From assembly GCA_029940345.1 (NCBI GenBank), contig JAOZRC010000088.1, positions 1-12,490 of the forward strand: DNA of 12,490 bases, read 5' to 3'. The notes beneath the pieces were generated by a model. That model did not search any database. It was not told the DNA's origin and saw only the letters and a program-made list of their open reading frames with translations. A program made the position numbers and the translations under genes. The DNA is from Desulfobacterales bacterium. Lineage in GTDB: Bacteria; Desulfobacterota; Desulfobacteria; Desulfobacterales; JAUCGF01. This document shows positions 1-7,572 of this stretch, piece by piece. Position 1 is the stretch's first letter; the number at the start of each line of letters is the position of its first letter.

Positions 1-57
1 ATGTTGCACGAAAACGGAGTTCTGACGGCGGATATGGATAGTTGGGACGTTCAGTAG
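1..57 (+). CDS. possible 3' end of an upstream gene
   Basis: Frame 1 is open from the first base for 18 codons and ends with two consecutive stops (TAG at 55-57, TGA at 58-60). The C-terminal residues read GVLTADMDSWDVQ. The stretch is too short to recognise a family. It could equally be non-coding sequence, since the opposite strand is also open here. The only arguments for it are the tandem stops and the onset of repeat DNA immediately afterwards, which is typical of the end of a gene. Confidence 0.3.
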   Translation: MLHENGVLTADMDSWDVQ

Positions 58-88
58 TGAAGCTAAAGGAGTGCAAGCTTCATTAATC

Positions 89-220
89 GGCATCCTCCAT
101 TGAACGGTTGACACTTAAAAGATGGAGTGCCAAACTTACAGTTTGGCAGATTTCAGTACAGCCCTTGATCACCGCCAAACTGTAAGTTTGGCACTCCGCC
201 TAAAAGTGTTAACTACTTTA
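89..220 (+). mobile_element. MITE-like palindromic element, copy 1 (right end missing)
   Basis: The left end GGCATCCTCCATTG (89-102) matches the ends of the copies at 7602-7740 and 10085-10234 with one change. It is followed by the shared sub-terminal block with CGGTTGACACTT. Two perfect 24-bp inverted arms (124-147 and 174-197) surround a 26-base loop, and the conserved AAAAGTGTTAACTACTTT block follows. The expected right end AATGAAGGATGCC is absent: similarity stops near 220. It is in the same orientation as copy 2 and inverted relative to copy 3, and its loop resembles the loop of copy 3. It has no coding capacity; an apparent short reading frame across it is an artefact of the palindrome. 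It is probably an old copy truncated by a later rearrangement. Confidence 0.75.
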
Positions 221-244
221 CGGGTTGCCAGAGCGTCTGATAAA

Positions 245-333
245 CGTTCCAACACCGGTGCTTTGGAACGAGTTTTTATATTAGGCTATCAGCCTGTTTT
301 TTCAATATCAGTAAGTCATTATGGTAGCTGAAC
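245..333 (+). repeat. 89-bp direct repeat, copy A
   Basis: It begins with a hairpin, CGTTCCAA (245-252) pairing with TTGGAACG (263-270), around the internal palindrome CACCGGTG (253-260). The conserved block CCTGTTTTTTCAATATCAG (293-311) and then AAGTCATTATGG follow, and it ends in GAAC. Copy B at 443-531 has exactly the same length and aligns without gaps. The hairpin loops and the 275-292 segment diverge most. It has no open frame shared by both copies, so it is read as a non-coding interspersed repeat. Confidence 0.7.
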
Positions 334-335
334 TT

Positions 336-435
336 CATCCTGTAATCCGTTAATCCTGCCAATCCTGATTCAGACCGTGATTGGCTGTTACCATTGTCTG
401 AATTAGGATTTAGCGGATTGAATGATTATAGGATT
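336..435. repeat. imperfect palindrome built from AATCC-type units
   Basis: The left arm 336-375 contains several degenerate AATCCTGNN units and ends in AATCCTGATTCAGAC. The right arm 396-435 begins GTCTGAATTAGGATT. The innermost 15 bp pair with one mismatch, and the 40-bp arms pair at roughly 70 % over a 20-base loop. It fills nearly all the space between the two 89-bp direct repeats. Short AATCC-rich palindromes of this sort are widespread between genes in environmental Gram-negative genomes. No function is assigned. Confidence 0.6.
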
Positions 436-442
436 TTCATCT

Positions 443-531
443 TGTTCCAATGCTGGAGCGTTGGAATGAGCTTTTTTATCTGCCCGTCTGCCTGTTTTTT
501 CAATATCAGCAAGTCATTATGGCAGCGGAAC
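443..531 (+). repeat. 89-bp direct repeat, copy B
   Basis: This is the second copy of the unit at 245-333. The leading hairpin is TGTTCCAA (443-450) with TTGGAATG (461-468), and the block CCTGTTTTTTCAATATCAG recurs at 491-509, then AAGTCATTATGG and a terminal GGAAC. The copies differ by scattered substitutions without indels, so they are not a recent tandem duplication. Between this repeat and the end of the DUF3999 gene (532-648) I see no gene or convincing terminator. Confidence 0.7.
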
Positions 532-648
532 AAACATTCTGATTTCCAAATTTCAGGTGAGATGCCATGCCTCCAAAAAAAAGATTATTATCGAAGTTAC
601 GGACAAAAACTGATCAGCCTCTTTGCCAAACTGCTGTTTTCAAGCCGG

Positions 649-2007
649 TCACATTTGTCGATAAAGGTTCCAGGCCATAAAGCCTAAGAAAACAACCCCG
701 GCGACCAAAATTACCCATAACAACCACTGTTTCCACGGTATGGGTGGTGGCATCGGGTTCAACCGGGATGCACCGCCGAGTTGGATGCGTTCCTTTATAT
801 GCGCCGGGCGAATCAATGAAGCGGGCTTGGTTTTGTTTTGTAACGGTTCAAGAAGGAGATTGTCAGTAGGTGCCGGTGGCCTCATGTCGGCATTCCCGAA
901 TGCCAGCGTAAACGGGGATTCGCCGCGAGCCAGAAATACCAAATCATTGGGCGTCCATCCCAATTCCAGGCGCGGTGGATTATTTCCCATGCCGCCCGTG
1001 TCAGACAGGATTTCCAAGCGCCAATAACGATCGGTGGTCAAAGCAGATGAAAAAACCGGATTTTGCATGTCAGTTTGGTCCATCCGCAGATTATAAAACA
1101 CTCCTCTACAACGTTGGCGCCAGGGATCATCCGCGTTTTGGCGTGATTTTACGACCGCCTGTATCAGGCTGTTGATCTGAGGCAGTCGGACATTGACCTG
1201 GTCTGCCGGAAATACGCCTTTGCTGTCAAAGTGAAACACCCTGAGATTATCAGCGTCGCGGACACCGGAGAGCGTAAACGAGCGACGCGGCCGAGAAATC
1301 ACCTTATTAATGACCGTACCTCGAACATCTGTCAGGTGTACATCCGTAGCACCGGCCGGCCATTGCAAACGCAGATAAGGCGCTTGCCGCAGCGGGAGAT
1401 GAATCCGGCGCTGTTCCAGTTTGTGATTGCCGTATAGCATCTCAGTGAGGGTTGCGGCCCGAACCAACGTATGCCAGGCAGATAAATCCTGACTATAAGA
1501 TACGCTGACGGTGGTGATAAAATGTGAATCCGCACCTTCCCAATGCAACTGCAATTCACTGATCGTTTTTTTTATATGACTGACATCGATCAGGTACGCG
1601 CTTATCTTGGAAGTCGCATCTGTATCAGTTTTACCGGTAACCATAATAATAGCGCCGGCGGCGTTAGTCTTGACATTCAGAGATAACGGTTTATCACTTT
1701 TGCCTTTGGGTTGAAAAACAGGGAAAAACGGCAAAGACAACTGTTCGGGCGCTTTGGCGCGATCACTTTGACGGAATTGCAGCACATGCGGAACCACCTC
1801 GCCATGTGTATTGAACACCCTTAAATCACCCAGATCGTTTCGCGTTACATTTTGATAAACATCTTCCGGCAAAGTGATTTTATAAAGCGAACCAAATTTG
1901 TCCACGCTCAATTGATAGCCAAAGGCAAAGTCATCCGGATGGGGGCCATCCGCCCAAATCGCGGGCGGCCATATCAAAACAATCAGCATTATTATTGTTC
2001 TTTTCAT
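649..2007 (-). CDS. DUF3999 family exported, C-terminally membrane-anchored protein
   Basis: The protein has 452 residues. Residues 1-19 form a signal peptide (hydrophobic core IIMLIVLIWP, cleavage after AIWA). The mature part opens with the DUF3999 signature DFAFGYQL and LPEDVYQNVTRNDLGDLRVF followed by GEVVPHVL (about 26-76). The late family motif with LELGWTPNDLVFLARG lies near 350. A proline-rich stretch (PMPPPIPW) leads into one transmembrane helix at about 428-447 and a short tail NLYRQM, so the bulk should lie outside the inner membrane. The length is normal for the family. The start is supported by GGAGA six bases upstream. It lies 154 bp downstream of DUF2339 on the same strand; the two families are often neighbours, which suggests a joint envelope role. 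The biochemical function is unknown. Confidence 0.88.
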   Translation of the reverse strand: MKRTIIMLIVLIWPPAIWADGPHPDDFAFGYQLSVDKFGSLYKITLPEDVYQNVTRNDLGDLRVFNTHGEVVPHVLQFRQSDRAKAPEQLSLPFFPVFQPKGKSDKPLSLNVKTNAAGAIIMVTGKTDTDATSKISAYLIDVSHIKKTISELQLHWEGADSHFITTVSVSYSQDLSAWHTLVRAATLTEMLYGNHKLEQRRIHLPLRQAPYLRLQWPAGATDVHLTDVRGTVINKVISRPRRSFTLSGVRDADNLRVFHFDSKGVFPADQVNVRLPQINSLIQAVVKSRQNADDPWRQRCRGVFYNLRMDQTDMQNPVFSSALTTDRYWRLEILSDTGGMGNNPPRLELGWTPNDLVFLARGESPFTLAFGNADMRPPAPTDNLLLEPLQNKTKPASLIRPAHIKERIQLGGASRLNPMPPPIPWKQWLLWVILVAGVVFLGFMAWNLYRQM

Positions 2008-2161
2008 GTAGTTATCTCCTTGTTCACAAACGCAATCCGGGTCATCTTTTCGGTAACCTTCAAAAGAGTCCGACAGGGTTGAGTTTCAGCATCGTCCCGA
2101 CACCCCAATTTTATAAAACACCTTATCAATGATACCATCGTTGCATTCCCCAACCACACAA

Positions 2162-4945
2162 TCAGGAATCCTCATGCCGTCGTGGCGGCAACGGCGAAAA
2201 ATAGCCGATGATGAGAATCAGGACACCCACTCCTAAAAATGATACAATTCGCGAAATCGTTCCGATGCCGGAAAGATCAACGATGAACAATTTCAACACC
2301 TCAAGTCCCAGGAGCGTCGCACCGACGAACCACACCTCTCGCATTCCTTTGCGCGTGGCAAATCCCATAACACCAAATGCAGTCAGACTCCATACAATTG
2401 AGATAGCGGCCTGGAACAGGATGGAAGCGTGCATGTAACGCCCGGTAAAAGGTGTATCTCCCCAAAAGTGTACAGTGCGGGCGACCACTGCATTAAGCCA
2501 TAGGAAAATAATCAGCACTAACGCATAAATGAAAGTTCGATCCGGCAGTTTCGAAATTAGCGGCGGATTTAACATCCGGATGTGTTTAATCCATGCAATT
2601 ATTACCAGGAAAATAAACAGTTGAACCATATCCAGCGGGTTTAAAACAGGAAAATAGGGCAACGGACGCGGTTCCCCGGTTGTGAACGTCGAAACAAAAC
2701 TCTGAATCCCAATAAACAGAACCAGTATGGCCGCACCGAGACCTGCATACCATTTATAATATTTGCGAAATGGCCAGCGAATACGCTTTCCCCATTTGAT
2801 TAAGGCAAAAATCACAACACCGGGAGCAATACTCCACACCACAAAATACCAAACCCTGGCGTCTTTCACCACCTGATCGACGGCCCAGGCAAGCTCCCAT
2901 GTCAGGATTAGCACCGCCAGCCACAGGGATACCAGATGCAATATCAGAATCAGACGCTTCCACCAAAGCGTTTCAAAACAACGCATCTGGTAATACCAAA
3001 TCGTAAAGGCTGTCACCCATGGAATGGCACCCCAGTGCGTAAACGGGTGCTCAATTGATTTTCGGTCAAAGCAAGTCAATGCCGTAATGATCATGGTCGG
3101 CAGTAAAATCAACGGTGGCCATCGCATGGCGCGCCAATTCAGCTTGCGCGCCAGCCATCCCATAGTCAGAACGCTAACGGCAATAAATAGCAGATTGGCA
3201 TGAATCTCATTTTTGCGGAGCATAAATTCTTCAATTTCACGTAAACCACCGCCCAACCACCAAAGCAATCCCCAAATAAAGATAGGTATATAAAACTGTT
3301 TTTCCCATTTTCGCAACCGGTCAGAATGAAGTTCGAGATACCTCGCGGCGCTCAACCCGGCTAAACTGATAATCAGGCATCCGAGAAAGATGCTGTTGGC
3401 AATCGGTATGTGGGTTTGTATTTTGTATGCAGTGCTGAGAAAGGCGATGCCGGCCCCCAGTTGGAGCAGCAATCCGAAATTACGTGCCAGGCAACGGGAT
3501 TGGCGAACGCCGATCCAGATCAAGGCGAAACCTTCCAGCGCCCACACCGCCGCTGTCCAACGCCCTTCAAGCGCCAGTGGAATCGCCAGACTGCCGAACA
3601 CCACCCCCAATGACAGGAAAGCTTCGGTTAACAGGCGCAAGCCATCCGCCTGTTTTTTCCATAAAACAGTTGCCAGGATGATATAAAAAGCGGCCGCGCC
3701 CAAAGCGGAATAGGCCAGACCGTATTTGAAATCACGAACCAGGGCATACTGCAAACTGAAAAAGATTAACGGCAGTCCGAAAACAAGCGTGCCGTCAATG
3801 TAGCCTTTCAGGTCAGGCGTCTGGCGAAAGGCAAAAAGCACTGCAATGGCCGTGTAAAATATAAAAAAGAGAATTAAAAAAGGTTCTGTGGAAGCAAAAA
3901 AAGCCGGGGTGTAATAATGATATCCCCATGACGCGCCAATGCCGAAAGTGAACACAAAGCCGATCAAATTCAGGGCGCGCCAGGATCGGAACCAGGCGAT
4001 ACCCAAAATACCGGCATTCAATAGAGCGTAATAAGAGAAAAGCATGATATGACTGCCGCCGCCGGTAGACATTAGCACCGGTGCCATAAAGCCGCCTGCC
4101 GAGCCGAACTGCGCCAGTACATGGGCGTCTTGTAAGACAGCCAAAATACCGGCAAGCACGACGATCGCAATCATCAGGGCAAAAGCCAGTCCCACCGGTG
4201 CCAATGTATACATTTTGGCCGCGGCGAAAAGCGTGAAATAGAGCACACCGACACCGCCGCCCTGGATCATCAGCGCATAGTTGCGCCGCCGAAGGCGCAG
4301 GCGCCATCCGATGGCCAGCATCAACAGACCGCCCAAGCCCGCGCCCATCAGACGGATTTCAATGGGAAGCATGTTGTGTTCAGCGGCAAATTTAAGCAAA
4401 AACGCCACACCGCAAAACAGCACAATCAGGCCGATGCGCACCAGCAGGTTGTCACCAATAATGATCTCTTTTAACCTGTTAATAAATTCAGATGGGGTGT
4501 TTTTTTCCGAATATTCAGAGGCAGTTTTGATTTTTTCGGACGATGTAGGGGGTTCTGTGTCGTATTCATAATCAAAAACCAACGGTTCGGGAGTTGGCGC
4601 TGTCACTTCTTTGGCTATATCTGTAATAGGTCGTTCCGAAGGTTCCGCAGTCGGTTGTGGAGATGTTTGCCGAGCGGTTTGTGATGACCGAATTAATTCC
4701 TCTGCCGGTGTCAAAGCCGTTTCATTTTTTTCAGGCGTGGCAGGCGACGGCGCGGACGTCTCCGCGGTGGGTTCCTTTAACTGGCGGCTCAAAACATCCA
4801 CCCGGCGTTGTAGTTTTACCAGATGGCGTTTCAGTTCCCAAGCGAAGCCAAAGAGAAAACCGAGTGCAAATCCAATGACAGCGCCGGCGAATTCAAACAG
4901 TATTGCGCCGCTGATTGAACCGATAATGGCTATGATATATCTCAT
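2162..4945 (-). CDS. DUF2339 family polytopic membrane protein
   Basis: The protein has 927 residues. A glycine-rich membrane hairpin (about 3-36) is followed by a basic, probably coiled-coil helix (38-57) and a Pro/Thr/Glu-rich linker (about 58-150). After that comes the DUF2339 domain, entered through IGDNLLVRIGLIVLF (163-177). It carries the family hallmark GGFMAPVL (284-291) and continues as closely packed hydrophobic segments to the end, on the order of twenty or more membrane spans. An AAAGG sequence lies seven bases upstream of the ATG. It is first in a likely operon with the DUF3999 gene. The biochemical role of DUF2339 is not established; size and topology suggest a transporter-like or envelope-assembly membrane protein, but that is inference. 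Open frames on both strands inside it are shadows. Confidence 0.9.
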   Translation of the reverse strand: MRYIIAIIGSISGAILFEFAGAVIGFALGFLFGFAWELKRHLVKLQRRVDVLSRQLKEPTAETSAPSPATPEKNETALTPAEELIRSSQTARQTSPQPTAEPSERPITDIAKEVTAPTPEPLVFDYEYDTEPPTSSEKIKTASEYSEKNTPSEFINRLKEIIIGDNLLVRIGLIVLFCGVAFLLKFAAEHNMLPIEIRLMGAGLGGLLMLAIGWRLRLRRRNYALMIQGGGVGVLYFTLFAAAKMYTLAPVGLAFALMIAIVVLAGILAVLQDAHVLAQFGSAGGFMAPVLMSTGGGSHIMLFSYYALLNAGILGIAWFRSWRALNLIGFVFTFGIGASWGYHYYTPAFFASTEPFLILFFIFYTAIAVLFAFRQTPDLKGYIDGTLVFGLPLIFFSLQYALVRDFKYGLAYSALGAAAFYIILATVLWKKQADGLRLLTEAFLSLGVVFGSLAIPLALEGRWTAAVWALEGFALIWIGVRQSRCLARNFGLLLQLGAGIAFLSTAYKIQTHIPIANSIFLGCLIISLAGLSAARYLELHSDRLRKWEKQFYIPIFIWGLLWWLGGGLREIEEFMLRKNEIHANLLFIAVSVLTMGWLARKLNWRAMRWPPLILLPTMIITALTCFDRKSIEHPFTHWGAIPWVTAFTIWYYQMRCFETLWWKRLILILHLVSLWLAVLILTWELAWAVDQVVKDARVWYFVVWSIAPGVVIFALIKWGKRIRWPFRKYYKWYAGLGAAILVLFIGIQSFVSTFTTGEPRPLPYFPVLNPLDMVQLFIFLVIIAWIKHIRMLNPPLISKLPDRTFIYALVLIIFLWLNAVVARTVHFWGDTPFTGRYMHASILFQAAISIVWSLTAFGVMGFATRKGMREVWFVGATLLGLEVLKLFIVDLSGIGTISRIVSFLGVGVLILIIGYFSPLPPRRHEDS

Positions 4946-5264
4946 GCAAGAACCTTTCCGTTTGAATCGTTTAACTTGAATCGCAATCTGATTTTTTACT
5001 TGTTTCAGACATTCATATAGGGAGCTTCAGAAAATTTATTTCACAAGAATAGAGAGAGGCGTCAGTATTTGAAACAGTATATACGGATAAGCAAGGAAAA
5101 AGAAATATAGCAAGCTAAGTGACAAATGTAAAGGATCGTATTTCACCTCTGATTGCCAGGTTGAAAATTTTCTAAATTTAATACTTGCAAAATGACACCA
5201 ATTAATCAATATATTATCCTGTTTGCCAACAGGGCAATTGCATGAAAATTCGGGGGAGGGCGGA
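4946..5264. other. AT-rich divergent intergenic region
   Basis: This 319-bp gap separates the divergent DUF2339 and PilC-like genes and should carry both promoters. A weak plus-strand candidate is TTGCAA (5185-5190) with TATATT (5210-5215), but the 19-base spacing is long. I found no tRNA, strong hairpin or copy of the repeats present elsewhere in the window. Confidence 0.4.
5252..5264 (+). promoter_or_regulatory. strong purine-rich ribosome binding site fixing the start of the PilC-like gene
   Basis: GGGGGAGGGCGGA directly precedes the ATG at 5265, with the GGAGG core about five bases away. This favours 5265 over the in-frame TTG at 5223, which has no such signal. Confidence 0.65.
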
Positions 5265-6317
5265 ATGTATCAAACTAAAGTAGAGCGAAAAGATATCATC
5301 ACTTCTTCAAAACAGCTTGCATCCATGATCGAAACCGGTTTGCCCATTAGGCAATCCTTGGACGCTCTCGTTTCGCTGCAGAAAAACAGCGCCATGCGAA
5401 AAATAATGCAGAGCATTAAAGAATCGATCGAAAACGGTGCCACCTTGGCGGAAGCGTTAAAAAAACATCCTGAACATTTCAATAATTTTTATGTCTGTAT
5501 GATTGATGCCGGCGAATCCGCTGGCCAGCTTGATACGGTTTTAAACCGACTGATCGAACATCTGGAAAAAGCGGAAAAATTCAAAGCACAAATCAAAAGT
5601 ATTATAACTTATCCAACCGTTGCGCTGGCAGTCGCCGGCCTTGGCATCGGTGCTATTTTTATATTTGCTATTCCTGTGCTTGAGGCAATAGTCGTTAGCA
5701 TGGGAGGTGCATTACCGACGCCTACAAAAATAGTTGTATGGCTTTCACGCATCATGATTAGTAAATCTTCGTCTATTATCATTGGGATCATTCTTTTCAG
5801 CATTGCTTTTCAATGGTACCGCAACACACTAAAAGGACGCGAGTTTATTGATAGGATAATGCTAAACCTGCCGGTTTTCGGTGAATTGTTGAAAAAAGGC
5901 GCGGCGGCCAAATTTACACGCACCTTAGGGATACTTTCTATTGATTTGCCTATCTCGGAGGCATTGGCAGTAACAGCTACAACAACTGACAACAAAGCCA
6001 TTGAAAAGGCGATAATCAAAGTAAGCGCTGAAATTGCCAAAGGGCGGCCATTGGCGGATTCACTTTCTAAAGTCGGTGTGTTTCCAAGCATGATGTGCAA
6101 GATGATTGGCGTAACAGAATCTGCAGGGGGACTAGATGCGATGCTGGTAAAAGTGGCCGATTTTTATGAGGAAGAGATTGATCAGGCGTTGGAGAAGATA
6201 ACCGCGATAATTGTGCCAACTAGCCTGGTTTTTATTTGTATCGGAGTAATAATTATGATTTTTTTGGTATTTTTTATTGCTTGCTCTCTCCCATTTTATG
6301 GTAATTCATATGTTTAA
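5265..6317 (+). CDS. GspF/PilC-family inner-membrane platform protein, orphan
   Basis: The protein has 350 residues and two type II secretion F domains. The first (about 13-137) opens with SSKQLASMIETGLPIRQSL, has the AGESAGQLD turn near 82-90 and ends in a membrane helix (about 117-140). A second helix lies at about 168-185. The second domain (about 214-338) has KFTRTLGILSIDLPISEAL, the TESAGGLDAMLVKVADFYEEEID repeat of the same turn, and a final helix (about 316-342). In type IV pilus and type II secretion machines this protein is the membrane platform that couples the assembly ATPase to the pilin filament. Compared with the roughly 400-residue PilC/GspF it lacks about 50 N-terminal residues. 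No ATPase, prepilin, peptidase or secretin gene is nearby, so its partners must be encoded elsewhere or it acts differently. It converges on mutY with a 35-bp gap and no obvious terminator. Confidence 0.85.
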   Translation: MYQTKVERKDIITSSKQLASMIETGLPIRQSLDALVSLQKNSAMRKIMQSIKESIENGATLAEALKKHPEHFNNFYVCMIDAGESAGQLDTVLNRLIEHLEKAEKFKAQIKSIITYPTVALAVAGLGIGAIFIFAIPVLEAIVVSMGGALPTPTKIVVWLSRIMISKSSSIIIGIILFSIAFQWYRNTLKGREFIDRIMLNLPVFGELLKKGAAAKFTRTLGILSIDLPISEALAVTATTTDNKAIEKAIIKVSAEIAKGRPLADSLSKVGVFPSMMCKMIGVTESAGGLDAMLVKVADFYEEEIDQALEKITAIIVPTSLVFICIGVIIMIFLVFFIACSLPFYGNSYV

Positions 6318-6352
6318 ATTAAACACCAAAAAATTTATTTTGATTAAACCGA

Positions 6353-7456
6353 TTAACCCCTTTCCTCAAACAGTTCACGGATACGCCCAAAAAATTTATG
6401 GTTTGCTTTGGGGAACGGGTATTTGCTGATTTCATCCGTCGTTATCCATTGATAAGCCACGGGACCGTTTAATTTCACCTTGCCGCTGATATAAAGGCAA
6501 TGAAAGACATCCATCACAATTTTAAAATGGGTGTAAGCATGTTTTATCCGGGTGATATAAGACCGTATTTCCACCCGGAGATTCACCTCTTCCCAAATCT
6601 CGCGAATACAAGCAGCTTCAGCAGTCTCTTGCCGGCGGATTTTACCGCCAGGAAATTCCCACAATCCGCCTAACAAACCGTCATTTGATCGTCGGGTGAT
6701 CAACAGACGATTGTTGTGCGACACCACACCCACGGCAATATGATATTCAGGGATCGGCTTGGAAGGCGTTCGTCGGGGATATTCGTTAATCGTATTTTTT
6801 TGAAAGCTCTTACAAAACATTTGAACCGGACAATTGCCACACTCCGGTTTTTTGGGTCTGCAAACCGTAGCGCCCAATTCCATCATCGCCTGGTTAAATT
6901 GCCCGGGTTGAGCTTGGTCCAGTAATTGGGTTGCAATCGCTTTGAAGTGTTGATAAGAAGAGGAGTGATTGACTGGGGCCGAAATCTGGTTCAAGCGGGC
7001 CAAAACGCGTTTAACGTTGCCGTCTACAACAGCGAGAGGCCGGTTAAACGCGATGCTTTGAACGGCGGCGGCGATATAGTCCCCGACACCCGGTAGTTTT
7101 TGAAAATCGTCAGGGTCTGAAGGAACGCTGCCGTCGTGTTGGTCGCATACAATTTGTGCGGCCCGATGTAAATTGCGCGCTCGTGCATAATATCCCAGAC
7201 CTTCCCATGCTTTAAGCACCGCTTGTGCATCGGCTCCGGCCAAGTGGCTGATATGTGGAAAAGCGGCCAAAAAAGGATCATAATAACGCAGCACCGTTTT
7301 AACCTGGGTTTGCTGAAGCATCACTTCTGAAACCCATATTTGATACGGGTTAGCAGTTTCGCGCCAGGGAAGCCGGCGATGGTGTTGCCGATACCAGTTT
7401 GTTAATTCGGTTTGAAATTGTTTGACTGATTTTAGAATATGCGTCAGGGTGTCCAT
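6353..7456 (-). CDS. mutY: A/G-specific adenine DNA glycosylase MutY
   Basis: MutY removes adenine mispaired with 8-oxoguanine, starting base-excision repair. The protein has 367 residues. The glycosylase domain (about 12-215) shows the catalytic glutamate E44 in WVSEVMLQQTQV, the helix-hairpin-helix LPGVGDYIA (121-129) and the catalytic aspartate D145 in VVDGNVKRV. The [4Fe-4S] cysteines are C199, C206, C209 and C215 with canonical C-x6-C-x2-C-x5-C spacing. The C-terminal MutT-like domain (about 238-362) has the lesion-recognition segment HAYTHF (306-311; FSH in E. coli). Unusually, it also has a nearly complete Nudix box (G271, E277, R285, E286, E289, E290; only the glycine near the end is replaced by N292). 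The start codon lacks a strong Shine-Dalgarno sequence. No gene is co-directional with it nearby, so it is probably transcribed alone. Confidence 0.95.
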   Translation of the reverse strand: MDTLTHILKSVKQFQTELTNWYRQHHRRLPWRETANPYQIWVSEVMLQQTQVKTVLRYYDPFLAAFPHISHLAGADAQAVLKAWEGLGYYARARNLHRAAQIVCDQHDGSVPSDPDDFQKLPGVGDYIAAAVQSIAFNRPLAVVDGNVKRVLARLNQISAPVNHSSSYQHFKAIATQLLDQAQPGQFNQAMMELGATVCRPKKPECGNCPVQMFCKSFQKNTINEYPRRTPSKPIPEYHIAVGVVSHNNRLLITRRSNDGLLGGLWEFPGGKIRRQETAEAACIREIWEEVNLRVEIRSYITRIKHAYTHFKIVMDVFHCLYISGKVKLNGPVAYQWITTDEISKYPFPKANHKFFGRIRELFEERG

Positions 7457-7468
7457 TGATAACTTTCG

Positions 7469-7474
7469 ATTATA
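7469..7474 (-). promoter_or_regulatory. candidate -10 box for mutY
   Basis: Read on the minus strand this is a perfect TATAAT. No good -35 hexamer lies 16-18 bases upstream. Transcription from it would leave a leader of only about six bases, consistent with the weak ribosome site. The short inverted-repeat element at 7476-7551 abuts it and may supply or disturb upstream promoter sequence. The evidence is a single hexamer. Confidence 0.28.
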
Positions 7475-7475
7475 G

Positions 7476-7551
7476 AGTATGCTTCATTTTCATCGGTTCA
7501 CCCACCGAAAAGTTTTTTGCAAAAAGTATGGATTGTTAAATGAAGGATACC
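7476..7551. repeat. short element with MITE-related ends
   Basis: The left end AGTATGCTTCATT (7476-7488) and the right end AATGAAGGATACC (7539-7551) are inverted repeats of each other (11 of 13). Both resemble the 13-bp ends of the larger elements. The interior lacks the 24-bp-armed stem and has only the small hairpin CGGT...ACCG. No 8-bp duplication flanks it. It could be an internally deleted relic or a chance pairing of one solo end with an AT-rich sequence. Confidence 0.4.
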
Positions 7552-7572
7552 AAATAATCAATGCTTTTCTGA

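Noticed and set aside
122..687. Short plus-strand frames at 122-331, 394-687 and a lysine-rich frame near 567-680
   Set aside because: They are made of palindromes and direct repeats or overlap the end of the DUF3999 gene, lack ribosome sites and share no conserved frame between repeat copies.
3813..4307. 164-residue minus-strand frame, Cys/Arg-rich
   Set aside because: It is an out-of-frame shadow of the DUF2339 gene, with composition typical of a shifted membrane-protein frame.
5223..5264. Upstream TTG start for the PilC-like gene
   Set aside because: The extra residues would encode the strong purine-rich ribosome site itself; the ATG at 5265 is the better start.
6318..6352. Bidirectional terminator between the PilC-like gene and mutY
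   Set aside because: The gap is AT-rich but shows no GC stem followed by a T run on either strand.
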